From: an uncultured Verrucomicrobiota bacterium
Lineage (GTDB): Bacteria; Verrucomicrobiota; Verrucomicrobiia; Verrucomicrobiales; DEV007
Direction: 5' to 3'
DNA: 45,189 nt
NCBI GenBank assembly: GCA_902589825.1
Contig: CACIUL010000024.1
Span: 1-45,189 of the forward strand
In this document: positions 23,498-32,429 of the stretch, piece by piece
Layout: every line of letters begins with the position of its first letter
Position numbering within the stretch: the stretch's first letter is position 1
Translations under genes and position numbers: made by a program
The notes under the pieces: model-generated
What the model was told of the DNA's origin: nothing
The model's input: only the letters and a program-made list of their open reading frames with translations
Database searches by the model: none

Positions 23498-24361
23498 GTG
23501 ATGCCAGCATACCTGTCCCGATATTATCGAGTTCTCACTGCGCTCATCACGATTGTGCCGGCGGTTTGTGTCTCCAAGGAGCCTGCCGAAAAAGTTGTCT
23601 TCAAGAAAGTTGAGGGTACGGATCTCCGGCTTCACGTCTACAAACCGGCAGGCTGGAAACAAGGCGACAGCCGCCCTTCAATCGTTTTCTTTTTTGGCGG
23701 AGGATGGGTGGGAGGCACACCGGCTCAGTTCTACCCGCACTGTGAGCACCTTGCGGCAAAGGGATTTGTGGCAATGAGTGCTGAATACCGAACCAGAAAA
23801 AGTCACGGCACCGATCCTTTTGCCTGTGTTGAGGATGGGAAATCTGCAATCCGGTGGGTTCGTGAACATGCAGCTCAATTAGGAGTTGATCCCGCAAGAA
23901 TCATCGCGGGAGGCGGTTCGGCAGGAGGGCACGTGGCAGCCTGTACCGGGACGGTTCATGGCTTTGAAACCGGCAACACAGATATTTCCTCCCGCCCCTC
24001 GGCAATGGTGCTGTTCAACCCGGTTTGTGACACCTCAGCCAAAGGCTACGGGGCAAACAAACTCGGACAACGTTGGCGGGAAATCTCACCACTGCACCAT
24101 ATCTCACATGAAACTCCCCCTACCTGCATCTTTCACGGCAAGGCAGACACCACGGTGCCTCACCAGAATGCGCTTGATTTCAAGGTTGCGATGAAAAAAA
24201 ACGGCAAGCGCTGTGATTTGCACACATATGATGATGCCAAGCACGGTTTCTTCAACTTTGGCCGTGGTGACGGTTCAGCTTACAGGAGCACGGTTGCAAA
24301 AATGGATACTTTCCTGCTATCACTGGGTTATCTATCCAAAGAAAAGCAAAGCAAAAAATAG
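23498..24361 (+). CDS. Secreted alpha/beta hydrolase (esterase/lipase-like)
   Basis: 287 residues with an N-terminal hydrophobic segment (RVLTALITIVPAVCVS) as signal peptide. The oxyanion region reads VFFFGGGWVGG (about 64-74), the nucleophile motif is GGGSAGGH (Ser about 142), the acid is in HGKADTTVPH and the histidine in KHGFFNFG. This is the layout of carbohydrate/acetyl-xylan esterase-like and BD-FAE-type hydrolases, frequent in PVC polysaccharide degraders. The substrate is not predictable from sequence. Its TAG stop touches the ATG of the methyltransferase gene with no gap. Confidence 0.87.
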   Translation: MMPAYLSRYYRVLTALITIVPAVCVSKEPAEKVVFKKVEGTDLRLHVYKPAGWKQGDSRPSIVFFFGGGWVGGTPAQFYPHCEHLAAKGFVAMSAEYRTRKSHGTDPFACVEDGKSAIRWVREHAAQLGVDPARIIAGGGSAGGHVAACTGTVHGFETGNTDISSRPSAMVLFNPVCDTSAKGYGANKLGQRWREISPLHHISHETPPTCIFHGKADTTVPHQNALDFKVAMKKNGKRCDLHTYDDAKHGFFNFGRGDGSAYRSTVAKMDTFLLSLGYLSKEKQSKK

Positions 24362-25120
24362 ATGGAACCCGGGGACTGGAAAAAAGCGGCCGGAGACTAC
24401 AATGGCGAGGTCCTCAGTGTCTTCGATAATGACCGCAGGGGAAAAATCAGGGCCTTGATTAATCGCTTTGGCAGCAAGCGGGCAAAGGCAATCGACATTG
24501 GCTGCGGCGTGGGCAAATTCCTGCCATCGCTGGCAAGGCATTTTGGCGGGGTTCATGCGTGTGATTATTCCAATGCCATGCTGAAAAGGGCACGCAGCCG
24601 CCATGAAGGGTTGAGGCACCTTAGCTTTGGCACCTGTGACATGCGCCACTCCCCCCCCGATGTGCCGCCGGCAGACTTCGTGCTTTGCGTGAATGTCATT
24701 ATCACCGCCTCCCTCGCCGAACGTGAATCAATGTGGCACAATCTGGCATCATCAGTAAGGACTGGTGGACATGTAGCCATCGTTGTTCCGGCACTTGAAT
24801 CCTCGTTGCTGGCAAGGCACCGCCTGGTGGAATGGAACCTGCGGGACAAACAGTCTCCCGACAAGGCGTTACAAACCGGATTTGGCAAGCCGGCAGCTGA
24901 CGGGTCCCGCATTGCACGCGAAGGAATCCTTGATTGCGGTGGCATCCCCACCAAGCATTACCTGAAAGCGGAAATCACCACGACGGCAAGACGCTTTCAT
25001 TTCAGTGACCTGGTCATTGAAAAGATTGAATATCCCTGGAACACGGAATTCCATAATCCGCCACGCTGGATGCGTGCTCCATTCCCCTGGGACTGGTTGG
25101 CCCTGCTGAAAAAATCCTGA
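24362..25120 (+). CDS. Class I SAM-dependent methyltransferase
   Basis: 252 residues. Motif I is AIDIGCGVGKFLPSLA (about 43-58), followed by HACDYSNAML (motif II acidic residue), DMRHSPPDVPPADFVLCVN and TGGHVAIVVPALE; this is a standard Methyltransf_25/11-type Rossmann fold. No signal peptide, so it is cytoplasmic, unlike the hydrolase upstream. The C-terminal 60 residues (EITTTARRFHFSDLVIEKIE) look like a substrate cap. The methylated substrate is unknown. Convergent with the haloperoxidase gene (3 nt between stops). Confidence 0.85.
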   Translation: MEPGDWKKAAGDYNGEVLSVFDNDRRGKIRALINRFGSKRAKAIDIGCGVGKFLPSLARHFGGVHACDYSNAMLKRARSRHEGLRHLSFGTCDMRHSPPDVPPADFVLCVNVIITASLAERESMWHNLASSVRTGGHVAIVVPALESSLLARHRLVEWNLRDKQSPDKALQTGFGKPAADGSRIAREGILDCGGIPTKHYLKAEITTTARRFHFSDLVIEKIEYPWNTEFHNPPRWMRAPFPWDWLALLKKS

Positions 25121-25123
25121 CAA

Positions 25124-27253
25124 CTAGAGCCCGGTAGCACTGCGCACAATACGGTAGTAGTTCCTGTCCATGCCGGGCACCTGCACGCTGAATTGCCCCT
25201 GGATATCCTCTGCCCTCGTAAAGTCAGTGAGATCCATCCAAGTCTTGAGATCAGTTGATGATTGCAACTTGTCGAACAGGCCAATGGTGCGAATCCAGCT
25301 CAGGCTCACTGTTGCAGTCGCTTCATCATAACTGAACTCGAGTGCCGCCGGTTCACTAAGGATGCTGCCATCCCAGTATTTCTTGGCCATATGATACGCT
25401 TCAATACCAACCTGAGAGCCCATGACCCGCCCAGGAAGATCATCAGGTGACACATGGATCCCGCCGTATAGGCGGGAAATACCGGCTTCGTCCGCCGCGT
25501 CATAGTAACTTGCCCACTGCAAAATAACGTCACTGCTCGGACCCAGTTCAAACTCCAGCGAACCAGCAGTCTCTATATGCTCGGAAAGCCCCCCTGGGAA
25601 ATAGGGACTGCCTGTAAAAAGGGTGAGAACCTCTGCCCCTGCGCGCGAGAAGCAGGAATGACCTGACACATACCCGGCGAATGCAGGCGTCACGAAAGTA
25701 TCCCGCTGGTAAGGAAGCCAGTCCTGGGCAAGGATCCATTCCACACCACCGGCTTCTGTTAGTGGGTCATCAGGCTCGCCGGCCCAGGTTCGAACTGCAA
25801 TGGAACCTACATACGGGCTCAGGTGCTCATGTTTCTGCCCGGGTGCAGCGGTTTGCGACGTTATTACTTCCACCAAGCCGGGCTCAAGCTTTAATCCTTC
25901 TGGGTCATATGTGGCCTGGATTTCAGGATCAGGATGATCAGCGTAAGATGACTGTCCCCACAACCCCATATAGCGACACATGACAAGCGGCCTGCCATAA
26001 TCATAGACACGCTTGCACGTCCAGGCTGCTGTAGCCGCATCATGCATGGCTCCGTTCATGGCCATGTAAAGTTTCACATCCCACTCCAGTTCATCCACTA
26101 TGGAACCGGAACCACTAATCCTGAAGACCATCTCAGGATGTTCGCTCACTTCATTGCCCACCACATTCCAGTGTCCAGGAGGCGTTTCCGAGTCTGGACC
26201 GTCAGCCCAGAATTCCGCTATCACCCTGCCATAATCAGCAAGCTTGACGACATTGTCCGGATAAGGCTCCCCGGTGACCGGATTATCTCCATAGCCCGAT
26301 CCATTATGTTGCCCCAGGGGATTGTTGCCATAAACCTTGGGCGAAATATTGATCGTGGCCGGATTCTCGGGATCAAGCATCCTACTGTAACGCAGGACAT
26401 CATTGAGATTATCCTTAAACTCCTCATCACCTTGTCCTCCCAACTGTGGCGGTGGACCGGGATCAAGGTACGGGTCATCCTGATGATCGCGCCGCGACAA
26501 GGCAAAGGCCCGCACCTGCCACCATTGTGAACCCTGGAAAGACTGGATCAAATCCGCCTGGAACCCGTTCTGGGTCAGGGCAAAGTCACCAAATGCCAAC
26601 GGGGCCCATCGGTTCGGGTCAAAAATTGTCGCCAGTGTCGCCCCGGGTTCCTCAAGGGGTAGCGGGTCATTGATCGCAAAATAGGTTAAATCCTCATACC
26701 CCCCAGACTCATTGGCTCCATCATACAGGAAAAAAGTGAGGATCGACTCCGCGATGCGATTGCCCAGATTAGATGGGCTATCCCCGAAAATTGACGTATC
26801 TGACACATCATAACCAAGGGATGCCATTTGCTGTGCCAGATTAAATGCGGTGTCCACTGCTGACACAGACCCCTCATAGCGTCTTGCCAGCACACGGTAA
26901 GCGGCAAAACTGATCGCCTCTGCCCGAGCAGCGGCGACATCCTCCGGATCCACACCATCTGCTTCCAGATCAGGTGCCGTGGCAGTTTCGTTATGAATGT
27001 ATCCTACCGCCTGCGGATCATAAGCAGCCCAAGCATCCCACATGGCCAAGGAAACATGGAAAAGATTGCGGGCGTGTACGGGAGGATGCGGGATATCCCC
27101 ACGAATGGCGTCAAGATTCTGCTCGTTCCAGATTCTTGCAATCGAATCGGCATGAACAGGGAACAGGAAAGCACAATGAAGAAAGGCGAGAATTGCGGCA
27201 ATACGCCACTGTTTTACCTTCGTCAAAAAAGACTTGGCAGGGTTGAAGCTCAT
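25124..27253 (-). CDS. Vanadium-dependent haloperoxidase/PAP2-like secreted protein
   Basis: 709 residues with a signal peptide (IAAILAFLHCAFLFPVHA). The PAP2/vanadium-haloperoxidase motifs occur in order: RVYDYGRPL (about residue 416), GYVSGHSCFSRAG (His about 528) and SRLYGGIHVSPDDLPGR (His about 599), i.e. the vanadate/phosphate-binding Arg, Ser-Gly-His and Arg/His residues. Earlier HARNLFHVSLAMWDAWAAYD matches the N-terminal helices of bacterial vanadium haloperoxidase relatives. The last about 60 residues form a separate beta module (DKLQSSTDLKTWMDL ... NYYRIVRS) found in other exported verrucomicrobial proteins and in the 4590-5627 protein. It may oxidise halides with H2O2 or act as an acid phosphatase; motifs do not separate these with certainty. 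Confidence 0.87.
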   Translation of the reverse strand: MSFNPAKSFLTKVKQWRIAAILAFLHCAFLFPVHADSIARIWNEQNLDAIRGDIPHPPVHARNLFHVSLAMWDAWAAYDPQAVGYIHNETATAPDLEADGVDPEDVAAARAEAISFAAYRVLARRYEGSVSAVDTAFNLAQQMASLGYDVSDTSIFGDSPSNLGNRIAESILTFFLYDGANESGGYEDLTYFAINDPLPLEEPGATLATIFDPNRWAPLAFGDFALTQNGFQADLIQSFQGSQWWQVRAFALSRRDHQDDPYLDPGPPPQLGGQGDEEFKDNLNDVLRYSRMLDPENPATINISPKVYGNNPLGQHNGSGYGDNPVTGEPYPDNVVKLADYGRVIAEFWADGPDSETPPGHWNVVGNEVSEHPEMVFRISGSGSIVDELEWDVKLYMAMNGAMHDAATAAWTCKRVYDYGRPLVMCRYMGLWGQSSYADHPDPEIQATYDPEGLKLEPGLVEVITSQTAAPGQKHEHLSPYVGSIAVRTWAGEPDDPLTEAGGVEWILAQDWLPYQRDTFVTPAFAGYVSGHSCFSRAGAEVLTLFTGSPYFPGGLSEHIETAGSLEFELGPSSDVILQWASYYDAADEAGISRLYGGIHVSPDDLPGRVMGSQVGIEAYHMAKKYWDGSILSEPAALEFSYDEATATVSLSWIRTIGLFDKLQSSTDLKTWMDLTDFTRAEDIQGQFSVQVPGMDRNYYRIVRSATGL

Positions 27254-27437
27254 GAGGGGTGTGGGGGTGGAACTGAATGAATATAACGCAACATCTTTCG
27301 GTGCTCAAGTAATCCCAAGACGTTTAGAACCGGTGTTTTATGCACAAAAATGCCTTGTGTTCTTAAAGGTCAGGAGAAACAAAGCAACTGGTGATGCCAG
27401 CGCTCAGAGTTACCTGAAGCGCCCACCCAGAAGGCAA

Positions 27438-28763
27438 TCAGGGGGCTGTCTCCCGGAGATTGGGAGCAACCAGCAAACGGAGCCTGGAAACCTGCTCCTG
27501 AGGAAAATTGGTTTGCTCCAGCCTTTGAGCGGCTTGTCTGGGTTGCCGAATTGCCCACTGTGCGAAGACAGAAGAAACCGTCTGTTCCCGCATGACCCGG
27601 CTCTGGATGGTAGAAGCCCACGAGAATGCCCCCTCGGGGTCACGATGCACAATCTGCTGGGCCAGGGCGGCAATAGCCTGGTCTGTATCCGGGCCTGGCT
27701 TCAAGCGGCGCAGCCAGGTTGCTGCCTGATTGGGTTCCGACTGTGCCCAAAGTGCTATTGCCTCCCTGAAGATATCAGCCCTGTTCTCCTTAGGGGCATT
27801 TTCCAGCAACCACGGCAACGCACTCTCTGGTGCATGAATCACCCATTCCAGCCCCACCTGCCGTATTAACCTCGCCCGTTGCCCAGATGCCTTCATCCGC
27901 AACAACCATGCAGCAGCAGCGTCAGGGGACAGGCGCGACCAATGCTTTAATACCCTCCCACGTGCCACTTCTTGACGCGCTGAGGAAAGACCTCCGGTCC
28001 GCCTCAACAATTGCTCACTTTTTCCAAGCCCCACTAACGCCATCGCCATGCCGTCAACGGCATAGCGAAATCCTTCCTCATCCTGAATCGCCACCATCGA
28101 GGAAAAGGCAGCCTCAGGATCTGAATGACCCAGCCCCAGATAGATCGGGGTCAAGAGTTTCGGCGCCGAGTTGCCAAGCCATGAGGCAAGCTGCCCTGTC
28201 AAATAACGCCGCTGATACCATTTGAGAACCGCTTCAGGGTTACCCTCAGACCATGAACCCACGACATTTTCAATGACTGCTGCACGCAGATCCCCGGACA
28301 GCTTTCCTTCGGCATAATTCATTGCTGAATCCCCATCCAATTCCGCCCACCTGCCCATCACGGCCAGGAACAGCACTTCATGATCCGGATCGCGGGCATC
28401 AAGCGACTCCAGCTCCTGCACAGCATCGCGCACATTGGCAACATTGAGTTGCTGAATGCTGTTAAACGCCCTGAGGATACCTTTCTGGCTGAATAAGCCA
28501 CTGCGCAGTTTTTCGCGGGCATCAGCAAGAATTCTCCCTGCACCGACTTTTTCAGGGACTTCCGGCTCTACTGGAGCAGATACCTCTATCTTTTCAGGCG
28601 ACATGAACGCCGGTTCAGGTTTCCCAGCCGCCGGCAAGGGCCGGGCTCCCGTTACGGAATCCTTCTCAATCCCGCCATCTCTGTATGCCCCCCAAAAATA
28701 AGCTGCCAGCAAAGTGGCAACCCACAAAAGCATCACGGGAAAAAAAACTCGAAGCTTGGGCAT
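27438..28763 (-). CDS. Membrane-anchored alpha-helical repeat protein, unknown function
   Basis: 441 residues from the ATG at 28761-28763, which places a hydrophobic anchor (VFFPVMLLWVATLLAAYFWG) at residues 6-25; the longer open frame upstream is not needed. After a Pro/Glu-rich linker there are about 330 residues of helical repeats with recurring W and A-A-x-W patterns (VGSWSEGNPEAVLKWYQRRY, LKHWSRLSPDAAAAWLLRMK, LWAQSEPNQAATWLRRLKPG, IVHRDPEGAFSWASTI, FAQWAIRQPRQAAQRLEQ). The repeat length is about 35 residues, like TPR/HEAT-type solenoids common in Verrucomicrobia. Probably a periplasmic scaffold. Same strand as the haloperoxidase gene with a 184-nt gap. Confidence 0.75.
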   Translation of the reverse strand: MPKLRVFFPVMLLWVATLLAAYFWGAYRDGGIEKDSVTGARPLPAAGKPEPAFMSPEKIEVSAPVEPEVPEKVGAGRILADAREKLRSGLFSQKGILRAFNSIQQLNVANVRDAVQELESLDARDPDHEVLFLAVMGRWAELDGDSAMNYAEGKLSGDLRAAVIENVVGSWSEGNPEAVLKWYQRRYLTGQLASWLGNSAPKLLTPIYLGLGHSDPEAAFSSMVAIQDEEGFRYAVDGMAMALVGLGKSEQLLRRTGGLSSARQEVARGRVLKHWSRLSPDAAAAWLLRMKASGQRARLIRQVGLEWVIHAPESALPWLLENAPKENRADIFREAIALWAQSEPNQAATWLRRLKPGPDTDQAIAALAQQIVHRDPEGAFSWASTIQSRVMREQTVSSVFAQWAIRQPRQAAQRLEQTNFPQEQVSRLRLLVAPNLRETAP

Positions 28764-28918
28764 AGACAGGTAATAAACGGATTTGCCTGAGCACACCCGG
28801 TCCACAAGATACCCCAATCCCATTATCCCTCATAGAATTTTTAACCCATTTATGGAGCCTGAAAGGCCTTTACCCAGTGAAAACTTGCCGCGCATCATGC
28901 CACGGTTAAATTCCCCCC

Positions 28919-30073
28919 TTGTTTGAGTTACTTCATCAGGACCCATCATCATCAGCCAGGCGGGGTCGCCTCACCACCGCCCATGGCGCTGTGGATACTC
29001 CGGTATTCATGCCGGTAGGCACCCGGGGAAGCGTCAAGGCAGTGAGCCCGCTGGAACTTCGTGGCCTTGGCAGCGAGATCATTCTTGGCAACACCTATCA
29101 CCTTTCCGTCAGGCCCGGCACAGAAATCATCGAGCACTTCGGGGGGCTGCATGCATTCATGAACTGGGATCGTGCCATCCTTACAGACAGCGGTGGCTTC
29201 CAGGTATGGTCACTGGCCAAGTTGCGAAAAATCAGTGAGGAAGGTGTCCATTTCCAGAACCATGTCGATGGCTCCCCCACCTTTATAAGCCCGGAAATAT
29301 CAATGCAGATCCAGTCCTCGCTCGGCTCGGACATCGCCATGCTATTTGACGAATGTCCTCCTTACCCGTGTGATCGCGCCTACGCCGAAAAAAGCGGCGA
29401 CTTAACCCTGCGCTGGGCACAAAGGTGCCGGGAATGGATCACCAATAACCAACCATATGCCGGAGGCCATCAATCCAGGCAACTCCACTTCGGGATTGTG
29501 CAGGGATCAATCTACCCTGAGTTAAGGGAACGCTCTGCGCGCGAACTTGTGAAGCTCGACCTCGATGGATACGCGGTCGGAGGCGTCAGTGTTGGTGAGC
29601 CCGAAAAGGAAATGATCGCTGCCATTGAAAACTCCATTCCATTCCTGCCGGAAAACAAGCCGCGCTACGCCATGGGACTGGGAACTCCACCCCAGATGAT
29701 CGAGATGGTGGCACGTGGCGTTGACATGTTTGACTGCGTGCTGCCAACGCGCGTGGCACGAACCGCAACGGCTTACACCGCTTCAGGAACCATTAATCTC
29801 AAGAACCGGAAATTCGCACAGGACAAGTCACCCATCGAGGAAGGGTGTCATTGCCATGCATGCAGCGAAGGCTTTTCGCGCGGTTATATCAGGCATCTGG
29901 TCAAGTCTGATGAAATCCTGGGCATAAGGCTCACCACGCTGCACAACCTTCACTTCTACCTTAACCTGCTAGCCAGTGCCCGTTCAGCCATTGCGAGCGG
30001 AACATTTCAGCAACTACGGGCAGACTTACACAGGACATACGGGGCAAATAACCGGGAACCCGATATCAATTGA
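28919..30073 (+). CDS. tgt: Queuine tRNA-ribosyltransferase
   Basis: 384 residues, full length. Motifs: FMPVGTRGSVKAVSP, ILGNTYHLSVRPG, LTDSGGFQVWSL (nucleophile region), SDIAMLFDECPPYP, HFGIVQGSIYPELRERSAR, GYAVGGVSVGEP, YAMGLGTPPQMIEMVARGVD, FDCVLPTRVART and the zinc site CHCHACSEGFSRGYIRHL. It exchanges guanine 34 for preQ1 in tRNAs with GUN anticodons. The start is TTG at 28919: an in-frame stop (TAA) lies four codons upstream and no ATG is available before the conserved N-terminus. yajC follows after 177 nt. Confidence 0.95.
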   Translation: MFELLHQDPSSSARRGRLTTAHGAVDTPVFMPVGTRGSVKAVSPLELRGLGSEIILGNTYHLSVRPGTEIIEHFGGLHAFMNWDRAILTDSGGFQVWSLAKLRKISEEGVHFQNHVDGSPTFISPEISMQIQSSLGSDIAMLFDECPPYPCDRAYAEKSGDLTLRWAQRCREWITNNQPYAGGHQSRQLHFGIVQGSIYPELRERSARELVKLDLDGYAVGGVSVGEPEKEMIAAIENSIPFLPENKPRYAMGLGTPPQMIEMVARGVDMFDCVLPTRVARTATAYTASGTINLKNRKFAQDKSPIEEGCHCHACSEGFSRGYIRHLVKSDEILGIRLTTLHNLHFYLNLLASARSAIASGTFQQLRADLHRTYGANNREPDIN

Positions 30074-30095
30074 GCAACAGTGTCCATTCCATATC

Positions 30096-30119
30096 GGGTG
30101 CACTTCATGTCATGCACCC
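30096..30119 (+). terminator. Hairpin downstream of tgt
   Basis: Inverted repeat GGGTGCA (30096-30102) and TGCACCC (30113-30119) with a 10-nt loop, 23 nt after the tgt stop. No T-run follows, so it is a weak terminator candidate or an mRNA-stabilising hairpin. Confidence 0.3.
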
Positions 30120-30250
30120 TGCGCCCTCATGACAATTCTCACAGGAGCCCCTGTCATATTATCTTCAAAAGAGCGGCCTTTTGCAGGTTGATTTCACGCC
30201 TGACATCGCGAAGATAAAGGAATACTTACAAAACCCAAGATATCAGAAAA

Positions 30251-30658
30251 ATGAAAATCACTGAATCACTTACCTTATTGCTTGCCCAGACACCCGGCGA
30301 AGGAGCACCTTCAGGAGGCGAGTCCGCGCCCCAGGCAGCACCAGGATTATTGTCAAGCCCGCTGGTGATGATGTTGCTGATCTTCGTGATATTCTACTTT
30401 ATCCTGATTCGCCCGCAAAAGCAGAAGCAGAAAAAGCTGGAGGAGCAGCGCAATTCACTGAGGACAGGTGACAAGGTTATTACTGCAGGAGGAATCCATG
30501 GATTGGTTACCAATGTCAAGGCACACAGCGTGACATTGAAGATAGCAGATAACGTCAAGGTCGAGTTCGAGAAAGCCAGCATCGGCACGGTGATCAGCAA
30601 GGACAACGCAGAACCTCCCGAGCAAAGCCAAGAGGAAGAAGCGGAAAAAACAAGCTGA
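30251..30658 (+). CDS. yajC: Preprotein translocase subunit YajC
   Basis: 135 residues: a short N-terminus with a Gly/Pro/Ser-rich segment, one membrane helix (LVMMLLIFVIFYFILI) followed directly by RPQKQKQKKLEEQRNSL, then TGDKVITAGGIHGLVTNVKA and a C-terminal acidic tail. YajC joins SecDF-YidC at the inner membrane. The tgt-yajC order is conserved in many bacteria, usually with secD and secF next; here a zinc-ribbon/CAP protein follows, so secDF must be elsewhere. Confidence 0.93.
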   Translation: MKITESLTLLLAQTPGEGAPSGGESAPQAAPGLLSSPLVMMLLIFVIFYFILIRPQKQKQKKLEEQRNSLRTGDKVITAGGIHGLVTNVKAHSVTLKIADNVKVEFEKASIGTVISKDNAEPPEQSQEEEAEKTS

Positions 30659-30755
30659 GGACATCACGCATCAATGATGCTGCCCAGGTAAATAGAATAC
30701 TCCCGGTCTGCCCGTGTAAGCCCGCCGCCTGAGCCGCATTTTCAGGCAGGAAAAA

Positions 30756-32303
30756 ATGCGCATCACTTGCCCCATTTGCTCAACCTCCATCGAGGTCAGT
30801 CAATCACATGTTGGCAAGAAAGGCCGGTGCACAAACTGTACATCCAAGTTCATCATTCCTGAACAGGATGATGCCGAATTTGAAATACTGGAACGGGGTG
30901 AAATTCCTGGCCTTGATCCGGTAAAGGAAAATCCGGCCGGTCTGCGTGTCCCCGGGCCAGGAACAGGCAAAAGAACCAGGGCCCGCTTTCGCATCAGCAA
31001 CAATGATGAGCGCAACAGGAATAACCCGGTGCTCATTCTCAGTATCTTGCTGATCGTGGCAGCCCTGATTGTGCTTTTCTCACCGAAAGAGGGCGGCGGT
31101 CCCGGGAACTCCCTGACCGCTCAGGAAACGGTAAAAGAAGAACCTCTTCGACCGGTACCGAATCAGCAGCAACCCGCACAAACCACACAGGCGAACACTT
31201 CACCTGAATGGCAGACACAGGAACAACCAGGGGAAAACACCCCGCCGCATGCCGTTCCCGAGGCCACAACCGGGGAACATGAATCCGTCGAGAAAAAAAC
31301 ATTTACGTTAAGCGAAGAGAAGCAAAAACGTGCCCTCGCCTACATGAAATCCGGCCAGGAGAGCAAGCGCAAGGGAGCTTATCTGGCGATGCGAAACCTT
31401 GGCAAAGAAGCCAAGCCTGTCTACCTCGACCTCCTGGCAAAGGCAAGGATCCATTACCTTACCCAGATCGGTGACATCGCCTTTAACCTCTCCGTCAATG
31501 AGAACGCATTAACCGACTTCAAGGAAAGTTATGAAAACTGGCAGGACGTGATGGCCTCGACCCGGAAAACGGTACAAACCGACTGGAAAAAGATAGCCCC
31601 ACAGGATTACCGGCAAAGACATCAGGAAATGGACGATGACTTTGGCGAAGCCGTGCGGCTCTACCTACGCACCGTCAAGAGTGCTGAGCGGGCCAAAAGG
31701 CAGGATCTATCCACGCTGGAGGCACCACTGAACATCCTCAGGGAAATTGCCGGGGAAAGCGCATGGTGTCTTGACAGGAAAACGGGAAAAATAGCCGGCC
31801 TGATTGATACTGTCCGTAATGCCGGCGGAGCAGAAGGTTTCGTGAAAATTATGAACACGCTTGAGAACACCCAAGTGTTGATCCAGGAAAGAGAGGCTGT
31901 CGCCAGGCATAATATGTCATGCAACTGGGCCGGCAATGAACATATCAGGTTTGCTTCCCTGCTAAATGACCGTCGCGTGGCGATTAATCTGGATCCCCTC
32001 AGGCTTGAAGAAAACCTGAGCAGGGCATGCCGGGATCACTCCATAGACATGGCAACCAATGGATACTTCTCCCATACCGGCCTTACTTCCGAAACCCGCA
32101 CCTTCACGGTCAGGGCAAAGCGGGCCGGGTTTACCGGCGGTGCAAGCGGGGAATGTATCTTCATGGGAAACCCTGCCGCCGTCGCCGCACACAAGGCCTG
32201 GTGGTATAGTGACGGTCACCGATTGATCATGTATGCCTCAGGGCCGGGAACACTGGGACTGGGAACCTCAGGCAACCACTGGACACTGAACACGGCCCGC
32301 TAA
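30756..32303 (+). CDS. Zinc-ribbon, membrane-anchored protein with C-terminal CAP/SCP domain
   Basis: 515 residues. The N-terminal zinc ribbon of the MJ0042 type has Cys pairs CPIC (5-8) and CTNC (25-28). A single membrane helix follows (VLILSILLIVAALIVLFSP) at about 90-110, then a low-complexity Pro/Gln/Thr/Glu linker and a helical region with KRALAYMKSGQESKRKGAYL. The last about 130 residues are CAP/SCP-like: LNDRRVAINLDPLRLEENLS, CRDHSIDMATNGYFSHTG and AHKAWWYSDGHRLIMYAS. The zinc ribbon would be cytoplasmic and the CAP domain outside. An AGG precedes the ATG by 6 nt. Function unknown. Confidence 0.85.
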   Translation: MRITCPICSTSIEVSQSHVGKKGRCTNCTSKFIIPEQDDAEFEILERGEIPGLDPVKENPAGLRVPGPGTGKRTRARFRISNNDERNRNNPVLILSILLIVAALIVLFSPKEGGGPGNSLTAQETVKEEPLRPVPNQQQPAQTTQANTSPEWQTQEQPGENTPPHAVPEATTGEHESVEKKTFTLSEEKQKRALAYMKSGQESKRKGAYLAMRNLGKEAKPVYLDLLAKARIHYLTQIGDIAFNLSVNENALTDFKESYENWQDVMASTRKTVQTDWKKIAPQDYRQRHQEMDDDFGEAVRLYLRTVKSAERAKRQDLSTLEAPLNILREIAGESAWCLDRKTGKIAGLIDTVRNAGGAEGFVKIMNTLENTQVLIQEREAVARHNMSCNWAGNEHIRFASLLNDRRVAINLDPLRLEENLSRACRDHSIDMATNGYFSHTGLTSETRTFTVRAKRAGFTGGASGECIFMGNPAAVAAHKAWWYSDGHRLIMYASGPGTLGLGTSGNHWTLNTAR

Positions 32304-32429
32304 ATAGCAGCGATGCAAGATGCCGGCTTTACAGCCGGGGCTACTCGTCAGAACCCGGAGAAGTCCAGCAAGAAAACAACCCCGCCTGCCCCTTTCCCTG
32401 CAGCCCGGATTAACAGGCAAAACATCTCG

